Below, one piece after another: positions 39,318 to 47,223 of a DNA stretch of 64,000 nt. The DNA is taken from positions 1 through 64,000 of the forward strand of contig CAWGHD010000002.1 of assembly GCA_963822295.1 (NCBI GenBank), written 5' to 3'. Position 1 is the stretch's first letter. Each line of letters begins with the position of its first letter. A model generated the notes under the pieces. That model searched no databases. It was not told the origin of the DNA and saw only the letters and a list, made by a program, of their open reading frames with translations. This DNA comes from VRUE01 sp963822295. Lineage in GTDB: Bacteria; Actinomycetota; Thermoleophilia; Solirubrobacterales; 70-9. The position numbers were made by a program, and so were the translations under genes.

Positions 39318-40742
39318 TTGGACACGGTCGTGATCCTGGTCATGGGAGGTCTGCTGGGCGCGGTGATCGCGCTTCTGGTCGTCACCCTGCGCGGTGGCCG
39401 CAACGCGACCAGGCGCTTCACGGTCCTCCACCGGATCGCCCAGGTCTCCGACCACGGCGGCACCCTCGCCGACACGCTGGACTCGACCTGCGCGATCCTC
39501 GTGCCCGACGTCGCCGACTTCTGCATGATCGACCTGATCAACGGCGACCGGGTGGAACGGGTCGCGGCCCGGGTCGGGCCCGGCGGCGGCCAGAGGGTCG
39601 CTGAAGTCCTCGCCGACCGCGAGCCGTCCGTGCCGCAGCGGACGGAGGCCGATTCCGAGGAGGCGACCAGGCCCCGCTTCTACGAGCGGATGACCGATGC
39701 CGACCTGGTCGCCCTCTCCCACGACGAGGAGGACCTCGAGTTCCTGCGCAGCCTCGACATCCGCTCGGCGATCACCGTCGCGCTGAAGGCACGCGGCAAG
39801 GTCACCGGCGCGCTGACCCTGGTCGTCGCCTGGTCCGGGCGGCGCTACCGGCGCGACCACGTCGCCTTTGCCGAGGTGCTCTCCGGAAGGGTCGCGCTGA
39901 CCCTCGAGAACGCGGGCCTCTTCTCCGACCTCGAGCGCGCCGAAGGGGCGCGGGCCGAGATCGCCCAGACGCTCCAGCGCGGCCTCCTGCCGCCGCCCCT
40001 GCCCCACATCCCGGGATGGTCGGTGGCGGCCTCCTACAGGCCGGCCGGGGCCGAGAACGAGGTCGGCGGGGACTTCTACGACGCCTTCCCCGCGGCCGGC
40101 GGCTGGATGCTCGTGATCGGCGACGTCACCGGGCGCGGCGCCAGCGCCGCCTCGGTCACCGCCCAGGCCCGCTACACGCTGCGCACCGCGGCCTCCCTGA
40201 CCGGCGACCCGCTGGTCGCCCTGGCGACGCTGAACCGCGCCCTGCTGGCCCGCGGGGACTCGGCGCTCTGCAGCGTCGCCGCGCTGGCGATCTCCGAGGA
40301 TCCGCGCCAGCCGGTGCGCCACGCGGTCGCCGGGCACCCCCCGCCGCTGCTGATCGACGGCGATCAGGTGATCGAGGTCGCGGGGACCGGCCCCGTCCTC
40401 GGGGCCTTCGCCGACTCCCAGTGGGTCCTCGACCACACCGTCCTCGAGCCCGGCCAGCAGCTCGTCGTCGTCACCGACGGGATCGCCGAGTCGAGCGGGG
40501 CCGGCGGGCGCTTCGGAGAGGAGCGGCTGCGCGCGGAGCTGGGCGGTGTCACCAGCCCGACGCAGGCGGTGCAGCGCCTCGAAGTGGCGCTGCAGACCTT
40601 CACCTCCGGCCGGCTCGAAGACGATGTCGCAATTCTCGCCCTCTCGCCGGCCTCGACCGAGGCCCGCGGGCGGCGCGGGCTAACGGTCGCGCCCGTCCAA
40701 CAGCTGGCCGATGCGGCCGGATTCGGAGTCGGCGATGGATGA
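39318..40742 (+). CDS. PP2C-type SpoIIE phosphatase with N-terminal membrane helix and GAF domain
   Basis: TTG 39318 is chosen because GGAGGA lies eight bases upstream. A membrane helix (VVILVMGGLLGAVIALLVV) leads to a GAF-type domain of about 150 residues and then the SpoIIE phosphatase: GLLPPPLPHIPGWSVAASY, NEVGGDFYDAFPAAGGWMLV followed by IGDVTGRGASAAS (metal-binding Asp residues), LVVVTDGIAESSG and LEDDVAILAL. About 474 residues. Such proteins remove phosphate from an RsbV-type antagonist. The RsbV, RsbW and SigF genes follow directly, so this is the stress input of that switch. Confidence 0.9.
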   Translation: MDTVVILVMGGLLGAVIALLVVTLRGGRNATRRFTVLHRIAQVSDHGGTLADTLDSTCAILVPDVADFCMIDLINGDRVERVAARVGPGGGQRVAEVLADREPSVPQRTEADSEEATRPRFYERMTDADLVALSHDEEDLEFLRSLDIRSAITVALKARGKVTGALTLVVAWSGRRYRRDHVAFAEVLSGRVALTLENAGLFSDLERAEGARAEIAQTLQRGLLPPPLPHIPGWSVAASYRPAGAENEVGGDFYDAFPAAGGWMLVIGDVTGRGASAASVTAQARYTLRTAASLTGDPLVALATLNRALLARGDSALCSVAALAISEDPRQPVRHAVAGHPPPLLIDGDQVIEVAGTGPVLGAFADSQWVLDHTVLEPGQQLVVVTDGIAESSGAGGRFGEERLRAELGGVTSPTQAVQRLEVALQTFTSGRLEDDVAILALSPASTEARGRRGLTVAPVQQLADAAGFGVGDG

Positions 40743-41190
40743 GGCCTACAGACACCTGATCGAGCGCCTCTTCGACGCCTTCAACCGCCGCGACCCCGAC
40801 GAGATCACCGCCGTCTGCCACGACGAGATGGAGTTCTACGCGGTGACCGCCGAGGAGGTGGGCCGCAACGAGCCGTACAAGGGGTCCGAGGGGCTGCACG
40901 CCTATCTCGAGGACGTGGCTACGGTCTGGGAGGAGCTGCTGATCACCGCCCACGAGATCGAGCAGCGCGAGGACTCGTTGCTGGTCCGGGGCCGCGTCTA
41001 CCTGCGCAGCCGCGCGCACGGCATCCGCGACATGCCGACGGCCTGGATCTGGGACGTCCGCGACGACCGCTTCATCCGCGGCCAGGCCTTCATCAACCCG
41101 GAGGATGCGGCGGAGCGCTTCAGCCGCGAAGCTCGGCCAGAGCCGAGTCCCGGCTCGGGTGCATCGAGATCGATGACTCAACGCCTGTGA
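40735..41190 (+). CDS. NTF2/SnoaL-like protein
   Basis: ATG 40735 overlaps the phosphatase stop (ATGGATGA). The protein reads HLIERLFDAFNRRDPDEITA, VCHDEMEFYAV, GSEGLHAYLEDVATVWEE and GQAFINPEDAAERF, the cone-shaped NTF2-like fold. About 151 residues. There is no clear catalytic set. Being translationally coupled to the SpoIIE gene, it may feed a ligand signal into the module. Its last 71 bases are antisense to the convergent rsbV 3' end. Confidence 0.75.
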   Translation: MDEAYRHLIERLFDAFNRRDPDEITAVCHDEMEFYAVTAEEVGRNEPYKGSEGLHAYLEDVATVWEELLITAHEIEQREDSLLVRGRVYLRSRAHGIRDMPTAWIWDVRDDRFIRGQAFINPEDAAERFSREARPEPSPGSGASRSMTQRL

Positions 41191-41488
41191 TTTTCAGCAG
41201 CCGCTGGACCTGATCGTTCGAGCAGCAGATCACGAGGCGGCCCTGCCCCTCGCCCGCGTCCCGGTCGACCCGCTGCCAGGCGCGCACGAGCAGGGCGATG
41301 CCGGTCGAGTCGATGAACTCGCAGGAGGAGAGGTCGATCAAAACCTGGGCGTCGTCGCCGTCGATGGCCGCCTCCAGGGGCCCCTCCAGCTCCGGCGCGG
41401 TGTTCAGGTCGAGCTCTCCCATCACCGCGAAGGTGTGGACCCCGCCCTCCAGCGACTCGTTCTGGACCTCGAATGGAATCGGGCTCAC
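41120..41488 (-). CDS. rsbV: Anti-sigma factor antagonist (STAS domain, RsbV-like)
   Basis: GTG 41488; 122 residues. The STAS fold reads HTFAVMGELDLNTAPELEGP, VLIDLSSCEFIDSTGIALLV and RLVICCSNDQVQRLLKITGV. The Ser of DSTG is the site that the kinase phosphorylates. When dephosphorylated by a SpoIIE phosphatase, it binds the RsbW kinase and frees the sigma factor. It is divergent from rsbW (123 bases apart). Confidence 0.88.
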   Translation of the reverse strand: MSPIPFEVQNESLEGGVHTFAVMGELDLNTAPELEGPLEAAIDGDDAQVLIDLSSCEFIDSTGIALLVRAWQRVDRDAGEGQGRLVICCSNDQVQRLLKITGVESSISMHPSRDSALAELRG

Positions 41489-41512
41489 GATTCGATGCTA
41501 TCGAGACTCGGG

Positions 41513-41538
41513 GTTTGCGGCTGCGGCCCAGACGGGTA
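41513..41538 (+). promoter_or_regulatory. SigF-type promoter upstream of the RsbW-like gene
   Basis: GTTT (41,513-41,516), then 17 bases, then GGGTA (41,534-41,538) matches the SigF/SigB-type promoter pattern GTTT-N15-17-GGGTA known from actinobacteria. It would start transcription near 41,545, ahead of the kinase gene. Confidence 0.6.
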
Positions 41539-41611
41539 GCGAAGTTGCTTGACAATTTCGGCAGCTATGCTCGGAGGCCCTCGGGGGAGGCCCCCGGCGG
41601 AAACCGCGGTC

Positions 41612-42457
41612 ATGGCAGACAAGCTCACCACCAGCGAGGCGTCCACGGGCCTCGAGATGTGTCTTCCGGCCAAGGCGGAGAATGTGGCCGTCATCCGCCA
41701 TGCCCTCGCCGGGCTCGCCGAGGAGATCGGCATGGACGAGCCCGGGATCGCCGATCTCAAGACCGTCGTCACCGAGGCCTGCATGAACGTCGCGGTCCAC
41801 GCCTACGAGGGCCGCGCCGGCCCGCTCAGCGTCGAGGCGGAGCCCGACGCCGACGGCCTGATCGTGATCGTCCGCGACTCGGGCATCGGGATCAGGCCGC
41901 GGCCGGACGCCGAGCACAACAGCCTGCGACTCGGGCTCTCCCTGATCGCCGCCCTGAGCAGCAGCTTCTCCTTCTCCGGCGGCCTCAACCGCGGCACCGA
42001 GATCGAGATGCGGGTGCCGCTGAGGGGCGGCGGCGCCGACATCGGCGGCCCTCCGGTCGAGGTCGAGAGTCCCCCCGACCAGGCGCAGCTCACCATCGGG
42101 CGCGCCGAGCTGCTGGCGCCCGTCCTCTCGAGGATCGTCGGCGCGCTCGCCGCCCGCCGCGACCTTCCCGTCGACCGGGTCTCCGACGCGATCCTGCTCA
42201 CCGACGCGATTGCGGCCGTCGCGCCCCGCCACTTCGCCGACGGCAGGGTGACGCTGGCGCTGGAGGACGCCGAGGACGGTGTCGAGCTGCGGCTCGGCCC
42301 GATGGAAGACGGCGGCGCCGAGCGGGTCCGCGCCGAGCTGGAGGTCCCCGACGTCGGCGGCTCGCTGGAGGCGCTCGCCGACGGGATCTCGGTCGAGGGA
42401 GCCCCCGAAGGGGACTACCTGGCGATTCGCTTCAGCTCTCCTGCTCCTGCTCCCTGA
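41612..42457 (+). CDS. rsbW: Anti-sigma factor kinase (RsbW-like, HATPase) with a second C-terminal domain
   Basis: ATG 41612 is preferred over an in-frame TTG at 41549. The GHKL ATPase part has the N-box DLKTVVTEACMNVAVHAYE, the G1 box IVRDSGIGIRPR and a G2-like GLSLIAALSSSFSFSGG. RsbW proteins bind and hold the sigma factor and phosphorylate RsbV. At about 280 residues this one is roughly twice the usual length. The last 130 residues (VSDAILLTDAIAAVAPRHFA, VTLALEDAEDGVELRLGPME) look like a second, degenerate copy of the fold. The 3' end overlaps convergent sigF by 26 bases. Confidence 0.82.
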   Translation: MADKLTTSEASTGLEMCLPAKAENVAVIRHALAGLAEEIGMDEPGIADLKTVVTEACMNVAVHAYEGRAGPLSVEAEPDADGLIVIVRDSGIGIRPRPDAEHNSLRLGLSLIAALSSSFSFSGGLNRGTEIEMRVPLRGGGADIGGPPVEVESPPDQAQLTIGRAELLAPVLSRIVGALAARRDLPVDRVSDAILLTDAIAAVAPRHFADGRVTLALEDAEDGVELRLGPMEDGGAERVRAELEVPDVGGSLEALADGISVEGAPEGDYLAIRFSSPAPAP

Positions 42458-43238
42458 CCTGCTCGCGGATGCGCTCGAGGGCGCGGCGCAGGATTCTGGA
42501 GACGTGCATCTGCGAGTGGCCGATCTGCTCGGCGATCTGCGACTGCGTCATGTCGTCCACGAAGCGCAGGCGGAGGACGAGGCGCTCCCGCTCGTCGAGG
42601 TGCGGTAGCGCGGCGTCTAGCGCGACCCGCCCCTCGACCAGCTCGTAGTTCTTGTCCTCTTCGCCGATCCAGTCGGCGGGCTGGGACTCCTCGGGGTCGT
42701 CCTTGCCCGGCGGGCGGTCGAGGGAGAGCGGCCTGCGGTTGTGGTTCGCCTCCATCACCTCGAGCACGTCGGTCGGCTCGAGCCCGAGCCGCTCGGCGAT
42801 CTCGGAGATCGAGGGCGAGCGCTGGAGTTTCTCGGTCAGCGCCGAGATCGCTTTATCGACCTGCGCCATGCGGTCGTGCAGGCCGCGCGGCACCCGCACC
42901 GTCCAGGCCCGGTCCCGAAAATGGCGTTTCAGCTCGCCCAGGATCGTCGGCGAGGCGAAGGCGCTGAAGGGGATGCCGCGATCGGGGTCGAAGCGGTCGA
43001 CGGCGTTGACGAGGGCGAGGCTCGCCACCTGGAGCAGGTCGTCGAAGGACTCGCTGGCGCCGCGGTAGCGGCGGGCCAGCCGTTTGGCGAAGGGCAGGTT
43101 GCGGCGTACGAGCTCCTCGCGGATCGCGGGATCGCGGCTCTTCACGAAGCGTCGCCAGAGCTCCCGTTCGTCGGCGAGGTGCTCCTGGGGCCCCGGGGCC
43201 GGCGGCTCGTTCTCTTCTCGCTCTCCCATCCTCGCCAC
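42432..43238 (-). CDS. sigF: RNA polymerase sigma factor SigF/SigB type
   Basis: GTG 43238 or ATG 43229. Regions 2 (LPFAKRLARRYRGASESFDD, LLQVASLALVNAVDRFDPDR, GIPFSAFASPTILGELKRHF), 3 (LHDRMAQVDKAISALTEKLQ, PSISEIAERLGLEPTDVLEV) and 4 (LPHLDERERLVLRLRFVDDM, TQSQIAEQIGHSQMHVSRIL) are complete. About 268 residues. This is the group 3 stress sigma factor kept inactive by RsbW. A matching SigF-type promoter lies upstream, so it likely transcribes its own gene. Confidence 0.92.
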   Translation of the reverse strand: MARMGEREENEPPAPGPQEHLADERELWRRFVKSRDPAIREELVRRNLPFAKRLARRYRGASESFDDLLQVASLALVNAVDRFDPDRGIPFSAFASPTILGELKRHFRDRAWTVRVPRGLHDRMAQVDKAISALTEKLQRSPSISEIAERLGLEPTDVLEVMEANHNRRPLSLDRPPGKDDPEESQPADWIGEEDKNYELVEGRVALDAALPHLDERERLVLRLRFVDDMTQSQIAEQIGHSQMHVSRILRRALERIREQVREQEQES

Positions 43239-43261
43239 CGTAGCTGGCGGCGGCGGTCTGG

Positions 43262-43287
43262 TACCCGTGCCGCCGCCGATCCCAAAC
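43262..43287 (-). promoter_or_regulatory. SigF-type promoter upstream of sigF
   Basis: On the minus strand GTTT (43,287-43,284), 17 bases, then GGGTA (43,266-43,262). Spacing is identical to the site before the RsbW-like gene. The likely transcription start (about 43,254) is 16 bases before GTG 43238. Confidence 0.6.
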
Positions 43288-43332
43288 CCTTAGGCTCCTG
43301 TTGATTCCATTCCGATCAAGAGGAGAACCCTG

Positions 43333-43938
43333 ATGGCCTACTCCGTTCCCGACCTTCCTTACGCATATGACGCGCTCGAGCCTCACATCGACGAGGCGAC
43401 GATGCGGGTCCACCACGATAAGCACCACCAGGCCTACGTGGACAAAGCGAACGCGGCCCTCGAGGGCACGGAGTGGGCCGATAAGGAGATCGAGGACGTG
43501 CTCCGCGACCTCTCCAGCCTGCCCGGCGACAAGCAGGGCCCGGTCCGCAACAACGGCGGCGGCCATTTCAATCATTCGCTGTTCTGGCAGATGCTCAGCC
43601 CCGACGGCGGCGGCGAGCCGGGCGGCGACCTGGGCGCGGCGATCGACGAGAAGTTCGGCTCCTTCGACTCCTTCAAGGGCGAGTTCAAAGAAGCGGGGAT
43701 CACCCAGTTCGGCTCCGGCTGGTCGTGGCTGGTCCACGACGGCTCGGGCCTGGCCGTGGTCAAAACCGCGAACCAGGACTCGCCCGTCTCCGACGGCCAG
43801 ACCCCGCTGCTCGGCTGCGACGTCTGGGAGCACGCCTACTACCTCAAGTACCAGAACAAGCGCCCGGACTACATCGACGCCTTCTGGAACGTCGTCAACT
43901 GGGATTACGTCGCCCAGCGCTTCGCCGACGCCGGCTGA
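43333..43938 (+). CDS. sodA: Fe/Mn superoxide dismutase
   Basis: ATG 43333 with AAGAGGAGAACCCTG upstream; 201 residues. Metal ligands are in MRVHHDKHHQAYVDKAN (His 27), GGGHFNHSLFWQML (second His) and LLGCDVWEHAYYLKYQNKRP (Asp and His). VPDLPYAYDALEPHIDEATM is the standard beginning. It turns superoxide into oxygen and hydrogen peroxide in the cytoplasm. It converges with the GMC gene, 16 bases apart. Confidence 0.95.
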   Translation: MAYSVPDLPYAYDALEPHIDEATMRVHHDKHHQAYVDKANAALEGTEWADKEIEDVLRDLSSLPGDKQGPVRNNGGGHFNHSLFWQMLSPDGGGEPGGDLGAAIDEKFGSFDSFKGEFKEAGITQFGSGWSWLVHDGSGLAVVKTANQDSPVSDGQTPLLGCDVWEHAYYLKYQNKRPDYIDAFWNVVNWDYVAQRFADAG

Positions 43939-43954
43939 GCGCGGGCGCTAGGCG

Positions 43955-45637
43955 CTAGGGCGCGGCGACGCCCGCGGCCGGCCGCGCCGCCTCGGGGAGG
44001 TGGCGCGGCTCCTCGCCCTGCTTGGGCGGGACCATGCTCATCGCGTGCTCGGCCTTGGCGGTGATCGTCAGGCTCGGGTTGACCCCGGGGTTGGCGGGCA
44101 TCGCGGCGCCGTCGGTGACCAGCAGGTTCTCGTAGCCGTAGACGCGGTTGGCGGTGTCGACGACGCCGGACTCGGGGCCGGCGCCGATCACGGCGCCGCC
44201 GAGGATGTGGGCGGTGGTGGGGACGTTCTGGATCGACTCGGTCAGCGCGCTCTGCGCGATGCCGCCTGTTTTCTTCGCGAACCAGCGCGCCGCCGCCGCC
44301 GCCGCCGGCAGGTAGATCGGGTTCGGCCGGTGGGGATCCTGTTCCGTCTGCAGCCGCACCCCCCTGCCGAACAGCTTGCGCTTCGGCCGCAGGTGCATAG
44401 CGGCGTCCACGGTCTGCATGACGAGCAGGATCACCGTGCGGCGCGACCACTTGAACGGGAAGACCATGCGCGCGTTCTGCAGCGGGTGGCGGATGATCTC
44501 GGCGATCCACTTCAGCGGCCTGGTAAGGCGCGTGCCCTCACCCGCCATCGCCGTGAACGTGTTGCTCATGATGTCCCCGGCCTCGCCGTAGGTGACGACC
44601 TCGATGTGGGTGTCGGGGTCCGGGTAGATGCTCGAGGTGATCGCGACCGAGCGGCTGAAGTCGCGGTCGTCGTCGCGCGCGGTGACCGACTGGATCGACT
44701 CCGAGTTGGTCCGGATCACCGCGCCGACGCGGTCGGAGAGGCGCGGCAGCGCGCCGCTGTGCCTGCAGTTGGCGAGCAGGTTGTTGGTGCCGAGGGCGCC
44801 GGCGGCGACGACGACCCCGCGGGCCGTGACCGTGCGGCGGCGCTTGCGCACCCAGGAGCCCGAGCGCTCGCTGGTGATCGAGTAGCCGTCGGACCCGTCG
44901 GCGGCCCCGAGCGGCCGGATATCGGTCACCTGCCGTTCGGGCTCGATCCTGACCCCGAGCTTCTCCGCGAACCAGAGGTAGTTCTTCATCAGCGTGTTCT
45001 TGGCGCCGTGGCGGCAGCCGACCATGCAGCTGCCGCAGCGCATGCAGCCCGTCCGCGGCGGGCCCTCGCCTTCGAAGAAGGGATCCTCGACCTCGACCCC
45101 GGGCTGGTCGAAGAAGACGCCGACCTTGGTGTTGGTGAAGGTCTCGCCGACGCCGATCTCATCGGCATATTCCTTGAGCAGGACGTCGGCGGGCCCCATG
45201 CCTTCGTACTCGACGACCCCGAGCATCCGCTCCGCGGTGTCGTAGTGGGGGGCCAGCTCCGCCTCCCAGTTGCCGAGGCCGGCCCACTGCGGGTCGTTGA
45301 AGAACGACGGCCGGGCGCGGTAGAGGGTGTTGGCGTAGCCGAGGCTGCCGCCGCCGACGCCGCTGCCGGAGACGACGAAGACGTCCTTGAAGAAGGTCAT
45401 CCGCAGGACGCCGCGCATGCCCCACTTCGGCCACCAGAAGTAGCGGCGCGGTTCGCGCAGGGTCGACTTGGCGAAGTCGTCGTCGTCGAAGCGGCTGCCG
45501 CACTCGAGGACTCCGACCGAGTAGCCCTTCTCCGCCAGGCGCAGGGCGGAGACCGATCCGCCGAAGCCGGACCCGACCACCACCCAGTCCAGATCAGGCT
45601 CCGCCCGCATGCTCTGCTCCCCCTCGCTCGCGCTCAT
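43955..45637 (-). CDS. GMC oxidoreductase (cholesterol-oxidase-like) with a Cys cluster
   Basis: ATG 45637 (ATG 45610 is also possible). The FAD motif is LDWVVVGSGFGGSVSALRLA, then VSGSGVGGGSLGYANTLYRA and a GMC C-terminus VPTTAHILGGAVIGAGPESG, VTDGAAMPANPGVNPSLTIT. About 560 residues. Unusually, it carries TGCMRCGSCMVGCRHGAKNT, a C-x2-C-x2-C-x3-C arrangement like that of a [4Fe-4S] site. The rubredoxin gene lies 52 bases upstream in the same direction. I infer that the flavin passes electrons through an iron-sulfur cluster to rubredoxin instead of oxygen. The substrate may be a sterol or hydroxy-lipid. Confidence 0.8.
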   Translation of the reverse strand: MSASEGEQSMRAEPDLDWVVVGSGFGGSVSALRLAEKGYSVGVLECGSRFDDDDFAKSTLREPRRYFWWPKWGMRGVLRMTFFKDVFVVSGSGVGGGSLGYANTLYRARPSFFNDPQWAGLGNWEAELAPHYDTAERMLGVVEYEGMGPADVLLKEYADEIGVGETFTNTKVGVFFDQPGVEVEDPFFEGEGPPRTGCMRCGSCMVGCRHGAKNTLMKNYLWFAEKLGVRIEPERQVTDIRPLGAADGSDGYSITSERSGSWVRKRRRTVTARGVVVAAGALGTNNLLANCRHSGALPRLSDRVGAVIRTNSESIQSVTARDDDRDFSRSVAITSSIYPDPDTHIEVVTYGEAGDIMSNTFTAMAGEGTRLTRPLKWIAEIIRHPLQNARMVFPFKWSRRTVILLVMQTVDAAMHLRPKRKLFGRGVRLQTEQDPHRPNPIYLPAAAAAARWFAKKTGGIAQSALTESIQNVPTTAHILGGAVIGAGPESGVVDTANRVYGYENLLVTDGAAMPANPGVNPSLTITAKAEHAMSMVPPKQGEEPRHLPEAARPAAGVAAP

Positions 45638-45689
45638 GATTACCGGCGATCTCGCTCCCTCGGTCCCGCGTCCGCTGCGGGCGGGTGGA

Positions 45690-45881
45690 TTATGCCTCGC
45701 CCGGCTCGAGGGGGCGGAAGTCCGATGTGCGGGCGCCGCAGACGGGGCAGAACCAGTCCTTCGGGATGTCTTCGAACTTCGTGCCGGGCGGGATGCCGCC
45801 GTCCGGGTCCCCGATCGCCGGGTCGTAGATGAACCCGCAGCTCTCGCAGATCCAGAGGGTTTGCTCGGTCGCTGTGGTCAT
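45690..45881 (-). CDS. Rubredoxin
   Basis: ATG 45881; 63 residues. The two iron-binding knuckles are WICESCGFIYDPAIGDPDGG and WFCPVCGARTSDF (C-x2-C ... C-P-x-C-G), with the conserved GIPPGTKFEDIPKDW between. It is a one-electron carrier in the cytoplasm. It is likely co-transcribed with the downstream GMC oxidoreductase and is its probable electron acceptor. Confidence 0.95.
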   Translation of the reverse strand: MTTATEQTLWICESCGFIYDPAIGDPDGGIPPGTKFEDIPKDWFCPVCGARTSDFRPLEPGEA

Positions 45882-45901
45882 GCCTGAATTTTAGGGACTC
45901 G

Positions 45902-46465
45902 CTATTTGCTGAAGTCGACGGCGACCGGCTCGCGCTCGGCCGGGTCCTCGATCTCGAAGAACTCGCGCGCGGTGAAGTTGCCCTGGTTGGCGATGACCGA
46001 GCCCGGGAACTGTTCGATGTCCGTGTTGTAGGCCTGGACGTTCGAGTTGTAGATCCGCCGCGAGGCCTGGATCTCGTCCTCCAGCTCGGAGAGGTTGCGG
46101 CTCAGCTGTTGGAAGTTCTCGGTGGCGCGCAGCTCCGGGTAGTTCTCGGCGACGACTTTGACGTCGGCCAGCGCCTGGCTCAGTTTCTGCTCGGCCTGGG
46201 CGGTCTCCTGCACGGTCTGCGCTTTCATCGCGTCGGCCCGCGCCTGGGTCGTTTTCTCGAAGGTCTGGCTCTCGTGCGTCGCGTAGCCCTTGACCGTCTC
46301 GACCAGGTTCGGGACGAGGTCGTGCCGCCGCTTCAGCTGGACGTCGATCCCGCTCCACGACTCGTCGATGCGATTGCGTGCCGCGATGAACGAGTTGCGC
46401 TTCGCGATCCAGTAGATGACCGCGATGACGACGATTACTGCGATGACGATGAGGGCGATGGTCAT
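45902..46465 (-). CDS. lemA: LemA family protein
   Basis: ATG 46465; 187 residues. One N-terminal membrane helix (IALIVIAVIVVIAVIYWIA) is followed by the LemA helical bundle: RIDESWSGIDVQLKRRHDLV followed by PNLVETVKGYA, VAENYPELRATENFQQLSRN and LSELEDEIQASRRIYNSNVQ. The function is not established. It is divergent from the 46,541 gene, a possible DUF3137 partner. Confidence 0.92.
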   Translation of the reverse strand: MTIALIVIAVIVVIAVIYWIAKRNSFIAARNRIDESWSGIDVQLKRRHDLVPNLVETVKGYATHESQTFEKTTQARADAMKAQTVQETAQAEQKLSQALADVKVVAENYPELRATENFQQLSRNLSELEDEIQASRRIYNSNVQAYNTDIEQFPGSVIANQGNFTAREFFEIEDPAEREPVAVDFSK

Positions 46466-46540
46466 GGAGGCTCCTGTGGTCGGACCTGGCTGCGGGCCAT
46501 CCTACGCCCATCGGCGGCTCCGATGCTTAGGATCGTCGGG

Positions 46541-47215
46541 ATGGGGGCCAAGCAAGAAGCGCAGGAGTGGGCGGAGACGGTCCAAAAGCTCGCCGAGCGC
46601 AACGGCCTCACCTATGAGCCGGTCGGCGGAATCAACCCGAAGGACGGACCCGTCGCGCTCTGCGTCGGCGGCACCAACCGCCTCACCGGCCAGCTCGTCG
46701 AGGGCTTCTGGGGCTCCTCCTGCGATGCCGACGAAAAGGAGGAGGGCGGTCTCTTCAACAAGGCCGTGCTGCCGACCGCGATCCTCGCCAAGTCCCACAT
46801 GCCCGACCTGGCGAAGGTCGTCCCCGCCTTCAACGTCGAGTCGATCGAGGGCCGCGAGGCGATCACGCAGCACCTGATGCGCAAGGTCGAGTTCGAGTCG
46901 CTCGACTTCAACCGGCGCTTCATCGCCACCGTCCCGAAGGAGTACGACCCGATCGCCCTGCGCGAGCTCTTCAGCCCCGGCTTCCTCGAGTGGACGACGA
47001 CGATGACCGGCGAGGTCGACTTCGGCATCAACGACCGCCAGCTCTGGTTCCTGTGGAGGCTGGAGGAGCGCACCGAGCGGGAGCTGAAGGAGGCCCTGAA
47101 GAACGCCGGCCAGCTCTTCCGGCGGATCCAGGGGGAGATGGACGAGCACGGGCTCCACACCTACCCGCCGGGGCCCTGGCACGCGGGGCTCGAGCCCTTT
47201 CCCGACGAGGGCTGA
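46541..47215 (+). CDS. Hypothetical protein, possibly DUF3137-like
   Basis: ATG 46541 (AGGA upstream) is preferred; ATG 46523 is possible. About 224 residues with no signal or membrane helix. The segment VEFESLDFNRRFIATVPKEY followed by DPIALRELFSPGFLEW resembles the ExxxFNRRFxV...LxPxF core of DUF3137 proteins, which often accompany LemA. The N-terminus lacks the membrane helices usual in DUF3137. Function unknown. Confidence 0.45.
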   Translation: MGAKQEAQEWAETVQKLAERNGLTYEPVGGINPKDGPVALCVGGTNRLTGQLVEGFWGSSCDADEKEEGGLFNKAVLPTAILAKSHMPDLAKVVPAFNVESIEGREAITQHLMRKVEFESLDFNRRFIATVPKEYDPIALRELFSPGFLEWTTTMTGEVDFGINDRQLWFLWRLEERTERELKEALKNAGQLFRRIQGEMDEHGLHTYPPGPWHAGLEPFPDEG

Positions 47216-47223
47216 CCGTCAGC

